Below are positions 1-6,653 of a stretch of 12,861 nucleotides of DNA, piece after piece. The notes beneath the pieces are model-generated. The model worked only from the letters and a program-made list of their open reading frames with translations. It ran no database searches and was not told where the DNA came from. Made by a program: the position numbers and the translations under genes. The stretch is from the NCBI GenBank assembly GCA_964478455.1, contig CAYZJD010000102.1:1-12861 (forward strand), written 5' to 3'. Every line of letters starts with the position of its first letter. Positions within the stretch are counted from its first letter, which is position 1. This DNA is from CAYZJD01 sp964478455 (lineage in GTDB: Bacteria; Acidobacteriota; Terriglobia; Bryobacterales; Bryobacteraceae).

Positions 1-74
1 TCGTGCAGTCCGGAGCGAAGACCCCCGAGCGCTTCGAGCAATTCGGTTTTCGTAACGGGCTGCTGTTCGCTCAT
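1..74 (-). CDS. Unknown protein, N-terminal fragment (runs off the left edge)
   Basis: Only the first 24 codons are inside the window, starting with ATG at 74-72. The peptide begins MSEQQPVTKTELLEALGGL, is hydrophilic and probably helical, and is too short to assign to a family. The start is well supported: a purine-rich AGAAGGGA lies about 6 nt upstream, and a -10-like TATACACT sits just before that. The gene follows mmsA on the same strand with a 45-nt gap (75-119). It could be read through from mmsA, but the local promoter-like box suggests its own transcription. No signal peptide or membrane segment is visible in the part present. Function unknown. Confidence 0.6.
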   Translation of the reverse strand, partial: MSEQQPVTKTELLEALGGLRSGLH

Positions 75-87
75 CTGAGTCCCTTCT

Positions 88-95
88 AGTGTATA
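88..95 (-). promoter_or_regulatory. Candidate -10 box (TATACACT) for the left-edge gene
   Basis: On the minus strand TATACACT lies 13 nt before the ATG at 74, between the mmsA stop and the next gene. A weak -35-like GTGAAG is at 115-110, 16 nt from the TACACT hexamer. The same kind of box occurs before three other start codons here (6615-6620, 6638-6643, 8398-8403). It is assigned by sequence likeness only. Confidence 0.4.
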
Positions 96-119
96 CCGAC
101 CCGGCGGCCCTTCACGCGC

Positions 120-1589
120 TCAGAACTTCCGCGACCATTCTTTAGGCCAGCGCTCGATGACGACCTTCTCCTGGGTGAAGAACTCGACGGCGTCGCGGCC
201 CTGGCCGTGGAGGTCGCCGAAGAAGCTCTGGCGCGCGCCGCTGAAGGGGAAGGCCGCGACGGGGGCGGCAACGCCGATGTTGACGCCGATGTTTCCGGCT
301 TCAACCTCGTTCCGAAACTTGCGTGCGGCTGCGCCACTCGAGGTGAACAGGCAGGCCATGTTGCCATAAGCGCCGCTGTTTGCCAGGGCGACGGCATCGT
401 CGATGGTGTCCACGTGCATCAGGCCCAGCACCGGCCCGAAGATCTCCGTGCGCGCGGTCTCGCTCGCGGGCGGAACAGAGTCGAGTACGGTCGGCCGCAC
501 GAAGAAGCCGCGCTCGTAGCCTGGAATCCGCGGGCCGCGCCCGTCCACCAGCACTTTCGCGCCCTCGCTTGCGCCCTTGCCGATGAGGCCCTCGATGCGG
601 GCCTTACTTTGGGCGGTAATCACCGGTCCCATCTGCACGCCGCCGTCAAGGCCATAGCCGACCTTGCGGCCGGCCGCGTCAGCGGTGATGACCTCGGTGA
701 ACATCCGCCGCGCCTCGCCCACCGTAACCGCGAGGGACGCGGCCAAACAGCGCTGGCCGGCGCAGCCGAAGGCGCTGTCACCGACGATCTGCCCGGCCAT
801 TTCCATGTCGGCGTCCGGCAGAATGACGATGGGGTTCTTGGCGCCGCCGTGGCATTGCGCGCGCTTTCCGCCGGCAGTCGCCCGGGCGTAGACGTGCCGG
901 GCTACAGGCGTCGAGCCGACGAAACTGACGGCGCGGACCAGCGGATGGTCGAGGATGGCGTCCACGGTGTCCCCGGCGCCGTTCACGAGGCTGACCACGC
1001 CCTTCGGCAATCCCGAGCCTTCGAGCAGTTGCATCATCCTGTGCATCGTCAGCGGTACTTTCTCGGACGGTTTGACGAGGAAGGTGTTGCCGCAGGCGAT
1101 GGCGTAGGGAAGGAACCAGAAGGGGATCATGCCCGGGAAATTGAACGGGGCGATGACGGCGCAAACGCCGAGCGGCTGGCGGATCATGAACTCGTCGATG
1201 CCCGGCGCGATGTCCTCGGAGAGATAGCCCTGCATCAGCACCGGCACGCCGCAAGCAGTCTCGACGTTCTCGATGGCGCGCCGGACCTCGCCGCGCGATT
1301 CGGCCAGCGTCTTGCCGCACTCCATGGTGATGGTGCGCGCCAAGTCCTCGAAGTTGTCCTCGAGCAGCGCCTTCAGCCTGAAGAGGTGCTGAATGCGCTC
1401 TAGAGCCGGCGTGCGCCGCCAGCCGGGAAACGCCGCCGCCGCCGAGCGGACGGCTTCATCGACCTCGGCTGCGGTTGAAAGCGGCACTTTGCCGAGGATC
1501 TCGGTTGTCGCCGGATTCAGCACGTCGAGGAACTCGCTCGTGGCGGAGGTGCGCCAGGCGCCATCAATATAGTTGGGGAGCGGGGTCAT
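120..1589 (-). CDS. mmsA: Methylmalonate-semialdehyde dehydrogenase (CoA-acylating)
   Basis: A 489-aa aldehyde dehydrogenase, normal full length for the MmsA/IolA family. The family oxidises (methyl)malonate semialdehyde with NAD+ and CoA, releasing CO2 and giving propionyl-CoA or acetyl-CoA, in valine, thymine/uracil or myo-inositol breakdown in the cytoplasm. Visible motifs are APFNFPGMIPFWFLPYAIAC (about 147-166, with the oxyanion-hole Asn near 150), KPSE (173-176), VSFVGSTPVAR (221-231), GGAKN (248-252) and GCAGQRC with the catalytic Cys at 281. The GGAKN segment lacks the general-base Glu of ordinary ALDHs, as expected for this CoA-dependent class, but the residue before it is His rather than the usual Leu. 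The ATG at 1589 is chosen because a strong ACGGAGG lies 9 nt upstream. It stands 64 nt behind the DUF4185-like gene. No inositol or valine genes are adjacent, so the exact substrate is open. Confidence 0.9.
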   Translation of the reverse strand: MTPLPNYIDGAWRTSATSEFLDVLNPATTEILGKVPLSTAAEVDEAVRSAAAAFPGWRRTPALERIQHLFRLKALLEDNFEDLARTITMECGKTLAESRGEVRRAIENVETACGVPVLMQGYLSEDIAPGIDEFMIRQPLGVCAVIAPFNFPGMIPFWFLPYAIACGNTFLVKPSEKVPLTMHRMMQLLEGSGLPKGVVSLVNGAGDTVDAILDHPLVRAVSFVGSTPVARHVYARATAGGKRAQCHGGAKNPIVILPDADMEMAGQIVGDSAFGCAGQRCLAASLAVTVGEARRMFTEVITADAAGRKVGYGLDGGVQMGPVITAQSKARIEGLIGKGASEGAKVLVDGRGPRIPGYERGFFVRPTVLDSVPPASETARTEIFGPVLGLMHVDTIDDAVALANSGAYGNMACLFTSSGAAARKFRNEVEAGNIGVNIGVAAPVAAFPFSGARQSFFGDLHGQGRDAVEFFTQEKVVIERWPKEWSRKF

Positions 1590-1643
1590 GAGGGACGGCC
1601 TCCGTGAGGCTATTGAATCACAAACGCATTCCGGGACGAGCGC

Positions 1644-1665
1644 TAACGAGCCGTTAACGAGCCGT
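1644..1665 (-). repeat. 11-bp perfect tandem duplication at the end of the DUF4185-like gene
   Basis: The plus-strand unit taacgagccgt occurs twice in direct succession (1644-1654, 1655-1665). On the minus strand the first copy carries the last codons and the stop of the DUF4185-like gene, and the second copy lies in the leader between that stop and mmsA. It looks like a replication-slippage duplication. It could also be a paired protein-binding site for mmsA, but nothing else supports that. Confidence 0.7.
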
Positions 1666-2886
1666 GACGGTCATTCGGAACTTGCGCACGTGGGGGAGGT
1701 AGTGGCGGCTATTGGGCCGCCAGCTTCCGGAAAAGAGAATCCAGCCTTCGACCGCATCTCTCGAAGCGGTGACCCACTTCAACGGCAGGCGCGGGCAGTA
1801 CGGGGTGACCTCGGGCGATTCCCAGTCCCGATCGTGATGAACCAGCGTGAAAGGCCCCCAGGGTTCCGGCGACTCGTAGATCATCAGCTCGCTGCCGTCA
1901 TCGGGCGAGAAGTCTTTCTTGAGGCGCCACGTCAGGAGGACGTAGCGGCGAATGGACGCCAGGTAGACGATGTCCGGGAGGCTGATGCGGCGATCGTCGG
2001 AGAGCACCGGCGCGGCCTCGCGAAGAGAGCGCGACCACTTCGGCGCGCCGCCGGCGTCGAAGCCCGCTACGAACTCCCAAGCGCCGGCTTCGAGGATCCG
2101 GTCTTCGGGCACGCGCCCGACGCGGAGGTGGCTGCCGTTGTCCCACTGGTCCGTGGACACGGCGTAAATGTAACCATCGCGGGCGCCGGCGTTGTCGCGC
2201 CCGAAGTTGACAAAGGCCGGGCCGCCGAAGGCGCTGCCGGGGAACATGGGGGCGCGGATGTCCTTGATTGCCGGCGCCCACGTCTTGCCGTGGTCGTTGG
2301 AGCGAACGATCGCGGCGTCGGAGCCGTGCTGGCACTTTTCGCCGTGGACGGGCGGCTTCTTGCCGAGGAGGTTCTGGAAGGCGAGATACACAACGCCTCT
2401 GACGCAGATCATGCCAGAGGGCTTGGGGCCTTCGCCTCCGTTGCCTCTGTAATCGAGCATGGGGTTGACACGGGTGATGACGTAACCCGGCGGCACGCCC
2501 GAGATCTTTTCGACGTCCAGCCCGTCGAGCTTGCCTCCCCAATGCGGGTCACCGGAGGAGGTGTAGATTTCGCCGTCGCCGGCCCAGGTCATCGGATAGG
2601 TGTCGCCGTGAATGCGGATCCCGGCGTCCCTGAAATAGTCGGAGAGCGGCCCCAGGATAGCCAGATCCTCACCCGGCTTTGGCGGCGGGTAGGCCATGTG
2701 CTCGCCGATCCATTCGAAGCGGCTTTGGCCGCCTCCGCTTCCCGGTTGGGGCGGGCGCGCCGCAGGCGGCGCCACACGAGGGAGGAACACTCGTGTTCCC
2801 CAAGAGCGAGCGATCACGCGGTTGAGCTGAGGTTGCTGGCCGAGGGCAGCGGGAAGAAGGGAGAAGAAGAGAATAGCGGCGCACAT
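1654..2886 (-). CDS. Secreted DUF4185-like (sialidase-like propeller) protein
   Basis: The reading frame is open from 2961, but I choose the ATG at 2886 (410 aa): it has GGAG 6 nt upstream and starts directly with a signal peptide (MCAAILFFSLLPAALG, cleavage likely before QQ). An ATG at 2904 adds six residues and is the alternative. The exported protein has TWAGDGEIYTSSGD (about 100-113), resembling the opening blade of DUF4185 proteins, and a sialidase-type Asp-box SNDHGKTW (about 196-203) typical of beta-propeller turns. Further blade-like segments are DGYIYAVSTDQWD and ELMIYESPEPWGPF. No known catalytic set of a sialidase can be confirmed, so substrate and reaction are unknown; carbohydrate binding or cleavage outside the cytoplasm is an inference. 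It follows the CRTAC1-like gene by about 70 nt with a hairpin between, so it is probably in the same operon. Confidence 0.75.
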   Translation of the reverse strand: MCAAILFFSLLPAALGQQPQLNRVIARSWGTRVFLPRVAPPAARPPQPGSGGGQSRFEWIGEHMAYPPPKPGEDLAILGPLSDYFRDAGIRIHGDTYPMTWAGDGEIYTSSGDPHWGGKLDGLDVEKISGVPPGYVITRVNPMLDYRGNGGEGPKPSGMICVRGVVYLAFQNLLGKKPPVHGEKCQHGSDAAIVRSNDHGKTWAPAIKDIRAPMFPGSAFGGPAFVNFGRDNAGARDGYIYAVSTDQWDNGSHLRVGRVPEDRILEAGAWEFVAGFDAGGAPKWSRSLREAAPVLSDDRRISLPDIVYLASIRRYVLLTWRLKKDFSPDDGSELMIYESPEPWGPFTLVHHDRDWESPEVTPYCPRLPLKWVTASRDAVEGWILFSGSWRPNSRHYLPHVRKFRMTVTAR

Positions 2887-2932
2887 GGGAAACTCCAGTG
2901 CCATGGTATCGGAATCGATCAAGAGTGCGGCA

Positions 2933-2952
2933 GACAAGACGGGAGTCTTGTC
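2933..2952 (-). terminator. Intercistronic hairpin after the CRTAC1-like gene (8-bp stem, no U-run)
   Basis: GACAAGAC and GTCTTGTC form a perfect 8-bp stem around a 4-nt loop, starting 5 nt after the CRTAC1-like stop codon at 2958 and ending 46 nt before the next start at 2886. There is no T-rich tract behind it on the minus strand. It may therefore be a partial terminator, or an mRNA 3'-end stabiliser that sets different expression for the genes on either side, rather than a full Rho-independent terminator. Confidence 0.5.
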
Positions 2953-2957
2953 CCACG

Positions 2958-4640
2958 TCAAAAGCCGCCGGTCTCGTGGATGCCCCTGCCCTCGGTCAGG
3001 ACGTAGAGCTGGCCGGCGCGGAGGTTCTTGTACTCCTCGGTGCGGCCGCTCGGCCAGGAGATGAGGACGCGCTCGGCGTGGTCGCGCTTGCCGAGGCCGA
3101 AGGTGACGGGCAACTCCGCTTGCGACAGGTAGCTGGAGCCGCTCTTGACCACGCGGGTAACCGTTTCCCCGCCGTTGAGGACGCGGACGGTTGCGCCGAT
3201 GGCGTCGCGATTGGACTTGCCGCCAACCAGCCGGAAACGGATACTCCGGTTGCCGTTAGCCACATCGTTGCGAAAGAGATGCGCCGGGCCGTTGTTGGTG
3301 GTGATGAGCACGTCGAGGTCTCCGTCCCGGTCGAAGTCTCCGAAGGCCGCGCCGCGGCCGACTTTCGGCTGGGCGAATTCGGCGCCGACCTCCCGGGCGA
3401 CATCGCGGAAGCCGGCCGGACCCTGGTTCAGGAACAAATGCGGCGGCTGGTCGTAGGACACGTCCCGGCGGATCTGGCGAACCGTATCGTCGATGTGCCC
3501 GTTGACGACCAACAGGTCGAGCAGGCCGTCCAGATTGGCATCGAAGAAGAAGATGCCGAAGCCGAGGCTCCTTCGGGTGGCCTTCCCGATGGCGGTGTAA
3601 GGGGCCTGGTCGACATAGAAGCCGTTCTTGGCGGCGCGGAACAGGCCGATCATCTCGTTGTCGAAGTTCGTCACGACGAGGCTGGGAACACCGGAATTGT
3701 CGAAGTCGCCGGCATCGGTGCCCATGCCGGCGCGCGCCTTGCCGTCCTCACTGAAGGCGACGCCCGAGCGCACTCCGATCTCCTCGAACTGGCCGTTGGC
3801 GCGGTTCCAGTAGAGCTTGTTAGGCTGGGTGTCGTTGGCGACGAACAGGTCCACCCAGCCATCCAGATCGTGATCGAGCATCGCGACGCCCAGGGACTTC
3901 GAACTCGAGTCGAAGATGCCGCTCTTGGCCGTTACGTCCTCGAACGTTCCGTTGCCGCGGTTGCGGAACAGCCAGCAAGTCGCGCCACGGAAGGCCTCCG
4001 GGGTGCAGTAGGCCTTGCGCGTGCCGTCGAGGCTGCAAAAGACATCGGTGGATGGGGACCACTTCACGTAGTTGGTGACAAACAGGTCGAGGAAGCCATC
4101 GCGATCGTAATCGAACCAGAGCGCCGAACTGCTGAATCCCTCGCGCCCGTGCAGGCCGCTGCGCCGGGTGACGTCAAGGAACATTCCCTTGCCAGTGTTC
4201 TGGAAAAGGCGGCTCTGGCCGACGCAGGAGATGAAGATGTCCGGCCAGCCATCGTTGTTATAGTCGCCGACCGCAACGCCCATACCGTACATCTCGATTT
4301 CGAGGCCGGCGCTTCGGGTGACGTCGGTAAAAGCGCCGTTGCGGTTATTGCGATAGAGGCGCAGCGTGGTGCGCTGGCGTTTGTGCCCCGGCCAATCCAT
4401 CCCGTTGATGAGCAGGATATCCGGCCAGCCGTCGTTGTCGAAGTCCAGAAACGCGCAGCCCGAGCCCATGGTTTCCGGAAGATATCTGCCGCCGAAGGCG
4501 CCGCTGTTGTGCTTGAAGCGGACTCCGGCCTGCGTGGTGACGTCAGTAAGGCGGAAGCCCGGATCCTGAGCGGGCGGCGCGCTCCACAGGGACGGCGTGA
4601 TCAGCGCCAAAGCAGCCAGCAGAAAACACCTGCGTGTCAC
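2958..4640 (-). CDS. Secreted CRTAC1-like FG-GAP/VCBS repeat protein with ASPIC/UnbV domain
   Basis: A 560-aa exported protein. The N-terminus TRRCFLLAALALITPSLWSA is a signal peptide; TRRxFL also resembles a Tat motif, so export may be by Tat. Seven calcium-binding-type FG-GAP/VCBS turns are seen: DFDNDGWPD (66), DYNNDGWPD (126), DYDRDGFLD (177), DHDLDGWVD (256), DFDNSGVPS (312), DANLDGLLD (367) and DFDRDGDLD (435). The fifth is degenerate. This implies a seven-bladed integrin-alpha-like propeller. Residues about 481-545 fit the ASPIC/UnbV domain (IGATVRV, SGSSYLSQ, FGLGKRD, ISWPSGRTEEY), giving the CRTAC1-family layout. Biochemical role is unknown; adhesion or ligand binding at the surface is inferred. 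The start is GTG at 4640-4638, whose last two bases plus the next A form the TGA of the response regulator (GTGA overlap). That arrangement strongly suggests translational coupling. Confidence 0.9.
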   Translation of the reverse strand: MTRRCFLLAALALITPSLWSAPPAQDPGFRLTDVTTQAGVRFKHNSGAFGGRYLPETMGSGCAFLDFDNDGWPDILLINGMDWPGHKRQRTTLRLYRNNRNGAFTDVTRSAGLEIEMYGMGVAVGDYNNDGWPDIFISCVGQSRLFQNTGKGMFLDVTRRSGLHGREGFSSSALWFDYDRDGFLDLFVTNYVKWSPSTDVFCSLDGTRKAYCTPEAFRGATCWLFRNRGNGTFEDVTAKSGIFDSSSKSLGVAMLDHDLDGWVDLFVANDTQPNKLYWNRANGQFEEIGVRSGVAFSEDGKARAGMGTDAGDFDNSGVPSLVVTNFDNEMIGLFRAAKNGFYVDQAPYTAIGKATRRSLGFGIFFFDANLDGLLDLLVVNGHIDDTVRQIRRDVSYDQPPHLFLNQGPAGFRDVAREVGAEFAQPKVGRGAAFGDFDRDGDLDVLITTNNGPAHLFRNDVANGNRSIRFRLVGGKSNRDAIGATVRVLNGGETVTRVVKSGSSYLSQAELPVTFGLGKRDHAERVLISWPSGRTEEYKNLRAGQLYVLTEGRGIHETGGF

Positions 4641-5266
4641 GGAAGGTGGACCAGCCCCCTGCGAATGGCGTACAGGATCAACTCGGGCGTGCGATGGATG
4701 CCGAGCGCCTCCATCAGGTTGGCGCGGTGCACCGAGACGGTGTTTACGCTCAGCTCGAGCATCGCGGCGATCTCCTTGTTGGAGCGGCCCTGAGCAATGA
4801 GCTGGAGGATCTGCTTCTCGCGCGGAGTGAGGCGCTCGTAGTTGTCGGCCGGCGGGGGCGCCGAAGAGGGCAGCCCCGGCCCCAGGACTTGCCGCCCTGC
4901 GGCCAGATCCTTGATGGCGCCGGCGAGATCGACGTCCATTGCGTTCTTCAACAGGTACCCTCTGGCGCCGACGTCGAGGGCGTTCCGGACGTAGTTGTCT
5001 TCGGAGTACATGCTGAGAATGAGGACGGCAGTGTCCGGCAGGTGTTTGAGGATCTCCTGGGTTGCCTGCACGCCATTCAAACCGGGCATGGCGAAGTCCA
5101 TCACGATCACCCGCGGCTTCAGTTCCTTGGCCATCTGGATGGCCTCCATGCCGCTGCCGGCCTCGCCGACGACGCGGATGTCCGGATCGTCCTCGAGCAT
5201 GCGGCGAAAGCCCTTGCGGACGAGGCTGTGGTCGTCCACCAGGAGTACGGTGATTTCAGTTGCCAT
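4637..5266 (-). CDS. NarL/FixJ-family response regulator (LuxR-type HTH)
   Basis: A 209-aa two-domain regulator of typical length. The receiver domain (about 5-122) has the acidic pair DD at 11-12, the phosphorylation site Asp57 in VMDFAMPGLNG, Ser85 at the Thr/Ser switch position and Lys107 in LLKN. A short proline-rich linker (SSAPPPADN) leads to a LuxR/GerE helix-turn-helix (about 144-206) with LTPREKQILQLIAQGRSNKE and NTVSVHRANLMEALG. All key residues are intact, so it should be phosphorylated by a kinase and bind DNA. The ATG at 5266 lies inside the end of the kinase gene (11-nt overlap) and has AGGA 6 nt upstream. Its stop overlaps the start of the CRTAC1-like gene. Its targets are unknown; the divergent promoter at 6615-6643 is a natural candidate. 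Confidence 0.95.
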   Translation of the reverse strand: MATEITVLLVDDHSLVRKGFRRMLEDDPDIRVVGEAGSGMEAIQMAKELKPRVIVMDFAMPGLNGVQATQEILKHLPDTAVLILSMYSEDNYVRNALDVGARGYLLKNAMDVDLAGAIKDLAAGRQVLGPGLPSSAPPPADNYERLTPREKQILQLIAQGRSNKEIAAMLELSVNTVSVHRANLMEALGIHRTPELILYAIRRGLVHLP

Positions 5267-6602
5267 TGGAATCCTGCTCCGTCAGGGGAACGGACAGCCG
5301 CACCAGCGTGCCGCCCTCGGTGGGCCGCAGGAACTCGATTCTTCCTTGCAGCAGCTCCGCCCTCTCCCGCATGGCCACCATCCCGATGCCGCGCTTTGTG
5401 GACTGCGGATGGCCCGCCGGGAGGCCGACGCCTCGATCTTCCACTTCCAGATTCAAATGCTCCGGGGCAAATTGCAGGCGGACCCACGCCTGCGGCGACC
5501 TGGAGTGGCGGGCTACGTTGTTGAGGGCCTCCTGCAACACACGGTACACGTGGATGCCGACGCGATCATCGAGAACCGGTCCGCTTCCCCTTTTCTCATA
5601 TCCTACCTTGACTCCGGTTTGCTTCTCGAACACCGGCAGATACCAGTCCACGGCTTTCTCGAGGCCGCCGTCGTCCAGCACCGTCGGATGGAGAACCTGG
5701 GAGAGGCTCCGGGTCTTTTCCAGAGTGCCTTGCACGACCTCTTGCACTTCGTGCAACTGCTCGCGGAGGGGCGAGTCGGGCGGCAAGCCCCGGGTCTCCA
5801 CACGCCGCAGCAGTGCGCCGATAGCGGTGAGGATCTGCCCGAACTCGTCGTGCAACTCGCGCGAGATGGAGTGCAGCACCTCCTCCTGCACGGTGATGAG
5901 CTGGCGCGAGAGGTCGCGCCGCTGGGCGGAGAGAACCGCCAGCCGCTCGAAGATGCGCCGGTTGGAGTAGATCAAGTAGAGGCTGGTAAGCGCAATCATC
6001 ACCGCCACGGCCAGGAAGAGAAAGTAGGCGTTGCGCTCGACGCGCTGGTAGATGGCCTGGATCTGCGCGGCCGCCTGTTCCTCGGCCTCGTTGTTTTGCA
6101 CCAGCAGCCGCGCCACGGTGTTGGTGATGGCGGCCTGCTGGGCCTGCATCGGGCCGCGGATCAGGCCGCGGGCATCCTCCGTCCTGGCCTGCCGCGCCAG
6201 CTCGAACATCTGGTCCGCCAAGGTCCAGAACTGGGCGATAGAAACGGCCAGGTACTTCTGGCGCTCCGGCTCGCGCAGCGCGGGCGCCAGTTGCGCCTCC
6301 AGGCGGAGGGCGTCATCCAGATCCCGCCGGATACGGTTGAACTGGCCCCTGTAAGCTTCGAGCGGGTAGGGCTCGACGTTGTCCAGCATGTCCCGCATGG
6401 CGAACTCGAGCTGGTAGAGGTCGTTCTGGATGCGGAGGAGCTGAAGCGAGTCCCGGCGGTTGCGGTCCACGGTGCGCGTTTGCAGCTCGCGCAGGCCGGC
6501 GATCTGGCGGAGGGCGTACCAGGAGAACACCCCGACCGCCACCAGCGTGACGGCGAGCCCAACCAGCAGCCTTCCCGTGGGCGATGTGACCGGCTTGGCC
6601 AT
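5256..6602 (-). CDS. Membrane sensor histidine kinase (HisKA_3/NarX-type)
   Basis: A 448-aa membrane kinase partnering the overlapping NarL-type regulator. Membrane helix 1 is about 11-30 (LLVGLAVTLVAVGVFSW) and helix 2 about 193-212 (YFLFLAVAVMIALTSLYLIY). Between them is a roughly 160-residue extracytoplasmic segment, mostly helical, rich in Q, E, R and A and without Cys, compatible with a four-helix-bundle sensor. A cytoplasmic helical linker leads to the HisKA_3 dimerisation domain with SRELHDEFGQ and phosphoacceptor His251. The HATPase_c domain has an N box (LQEALNNVARHS, Asn361/362), a G1 box (EDRGVGLP, Asp389) and a G2 box (GIGMVAMRERAELLQG). All catalytic motifs are present. The signal sensed cannot be read from the sequence. 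The ATG at 6602 has no Shine-Dalgarno, but a TATACT box lies 12 nt upstream, suggesting a very short leader. Confidence 0.94.
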   Translation of the reverse strand: MAKPVTSPTGRLLVGLAVTLVAVGVFSWYALRQIAGLRELQTRTVDRNRRDSLQLLRIQNDLYQLEFAMRDMLDNVEPYPLEAYRGQFNRIRRDLDDALRLEAQLAPALREPERQKYLAVSIAQFWTLADQMFELARQARTEDARGLIRGPMQAQQAAITNTVARLLVQNNEAEEQAAAQIQAIYQRVERNAYFLFLAVAVMIALTSLYLIYSNRRIFERLAVLSAQRRDLSRQLITVQEEVLHSISRELHDEFGQILTAIGALLRRVETRGLPPDSPLREQLHEVQEVVQGTLEKTRSLSQVLHPTVLDDGGLEKAVDWYLPVFEKQTGVKVGYEKRGSGPVLDDRVGIHVYRVLQEALNNVARHSRSPQAWVRLQFAPEHLNLEVEDRGVGLPAGHPQSTKRGIGMVAMRERAELLQGRIEFLRPTEGGTLVRLSVPLTEQDSNGN

Positions 6603-6614
6603 GGAGCCATCATC

Positions 6615-6620
6615 AGTATA
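6615..6620 (-). promoter_or_regulatory. Candidate -10 box (TATACT) for the kinase operon
   Basis: TATACT on the minus strand lies 12 nt before the kinase ATG at 6602. Transcription would start about 6 nt downstream, leaving a leader of only a few bases and no Shine-Dalgarno. There is no good TTGACA-type -35: the hexamer 17 nt upstream is AGTATA, which is the reverse complement of the opposing promoter's -10. Confidence 0.5.
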
Positions 6621-6637
6621 AACCTCGCGGCATGAGG

Positions 6638-6643
6638 TATACT
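6638..6643 (+). promoter_or_regulatory. Candidate -10 box (TATACT) for the GH123-like gene
   Basis: TATACT on the plus strand lies 10 nt before the ATG at 6654, with no Shine-Dalgarno between. The 17-nt spacer (6621-6637) separates it from AGTATA at 6615-6620, the opposing promoter's -10 read backwards. The two promoters occupy the same DNA and probably exclude each other. Confidence 0.5.
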
Positions 6644-6653
6644 TGCCGCTCGA

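Noticed and set aside
207..1403. A 398-aa plus-strand open frame opposite mmsA
   Set aside because: mmsA carries all aldehyde dehydrogenase motifs; the opposite frame shows none and has no plausible start region.
2887..2961. N-terminal extension of the DUF4185-like protein to 2961 or 2904
   Set aside because: The first option would place charged residues ahead of the signal peptide, overlap the hairpin and CRTAC1-like stop, and lacks a ribosome binding site. The 2904 ATG is possible but less well placed than 2886.
2898..4793. A 631-aa plus-strand open frame opposite the CRTAC1-like gene
   Set aside because: Mirror-frame artefact of GC bias: its Asp/Val/Ala/Glu-rich sequence has no domain pattern and the opposite strand has clear FG-GAP repeats.
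4634..6635. Overlapping plus-strand open frames (4634-5524, 4995-6635) opposite the response regulator and kinase
   Set aside because: The minus-strand proteins have intact receiver, HTH and kinase motifs; the plus-strand products have no recognisable features.
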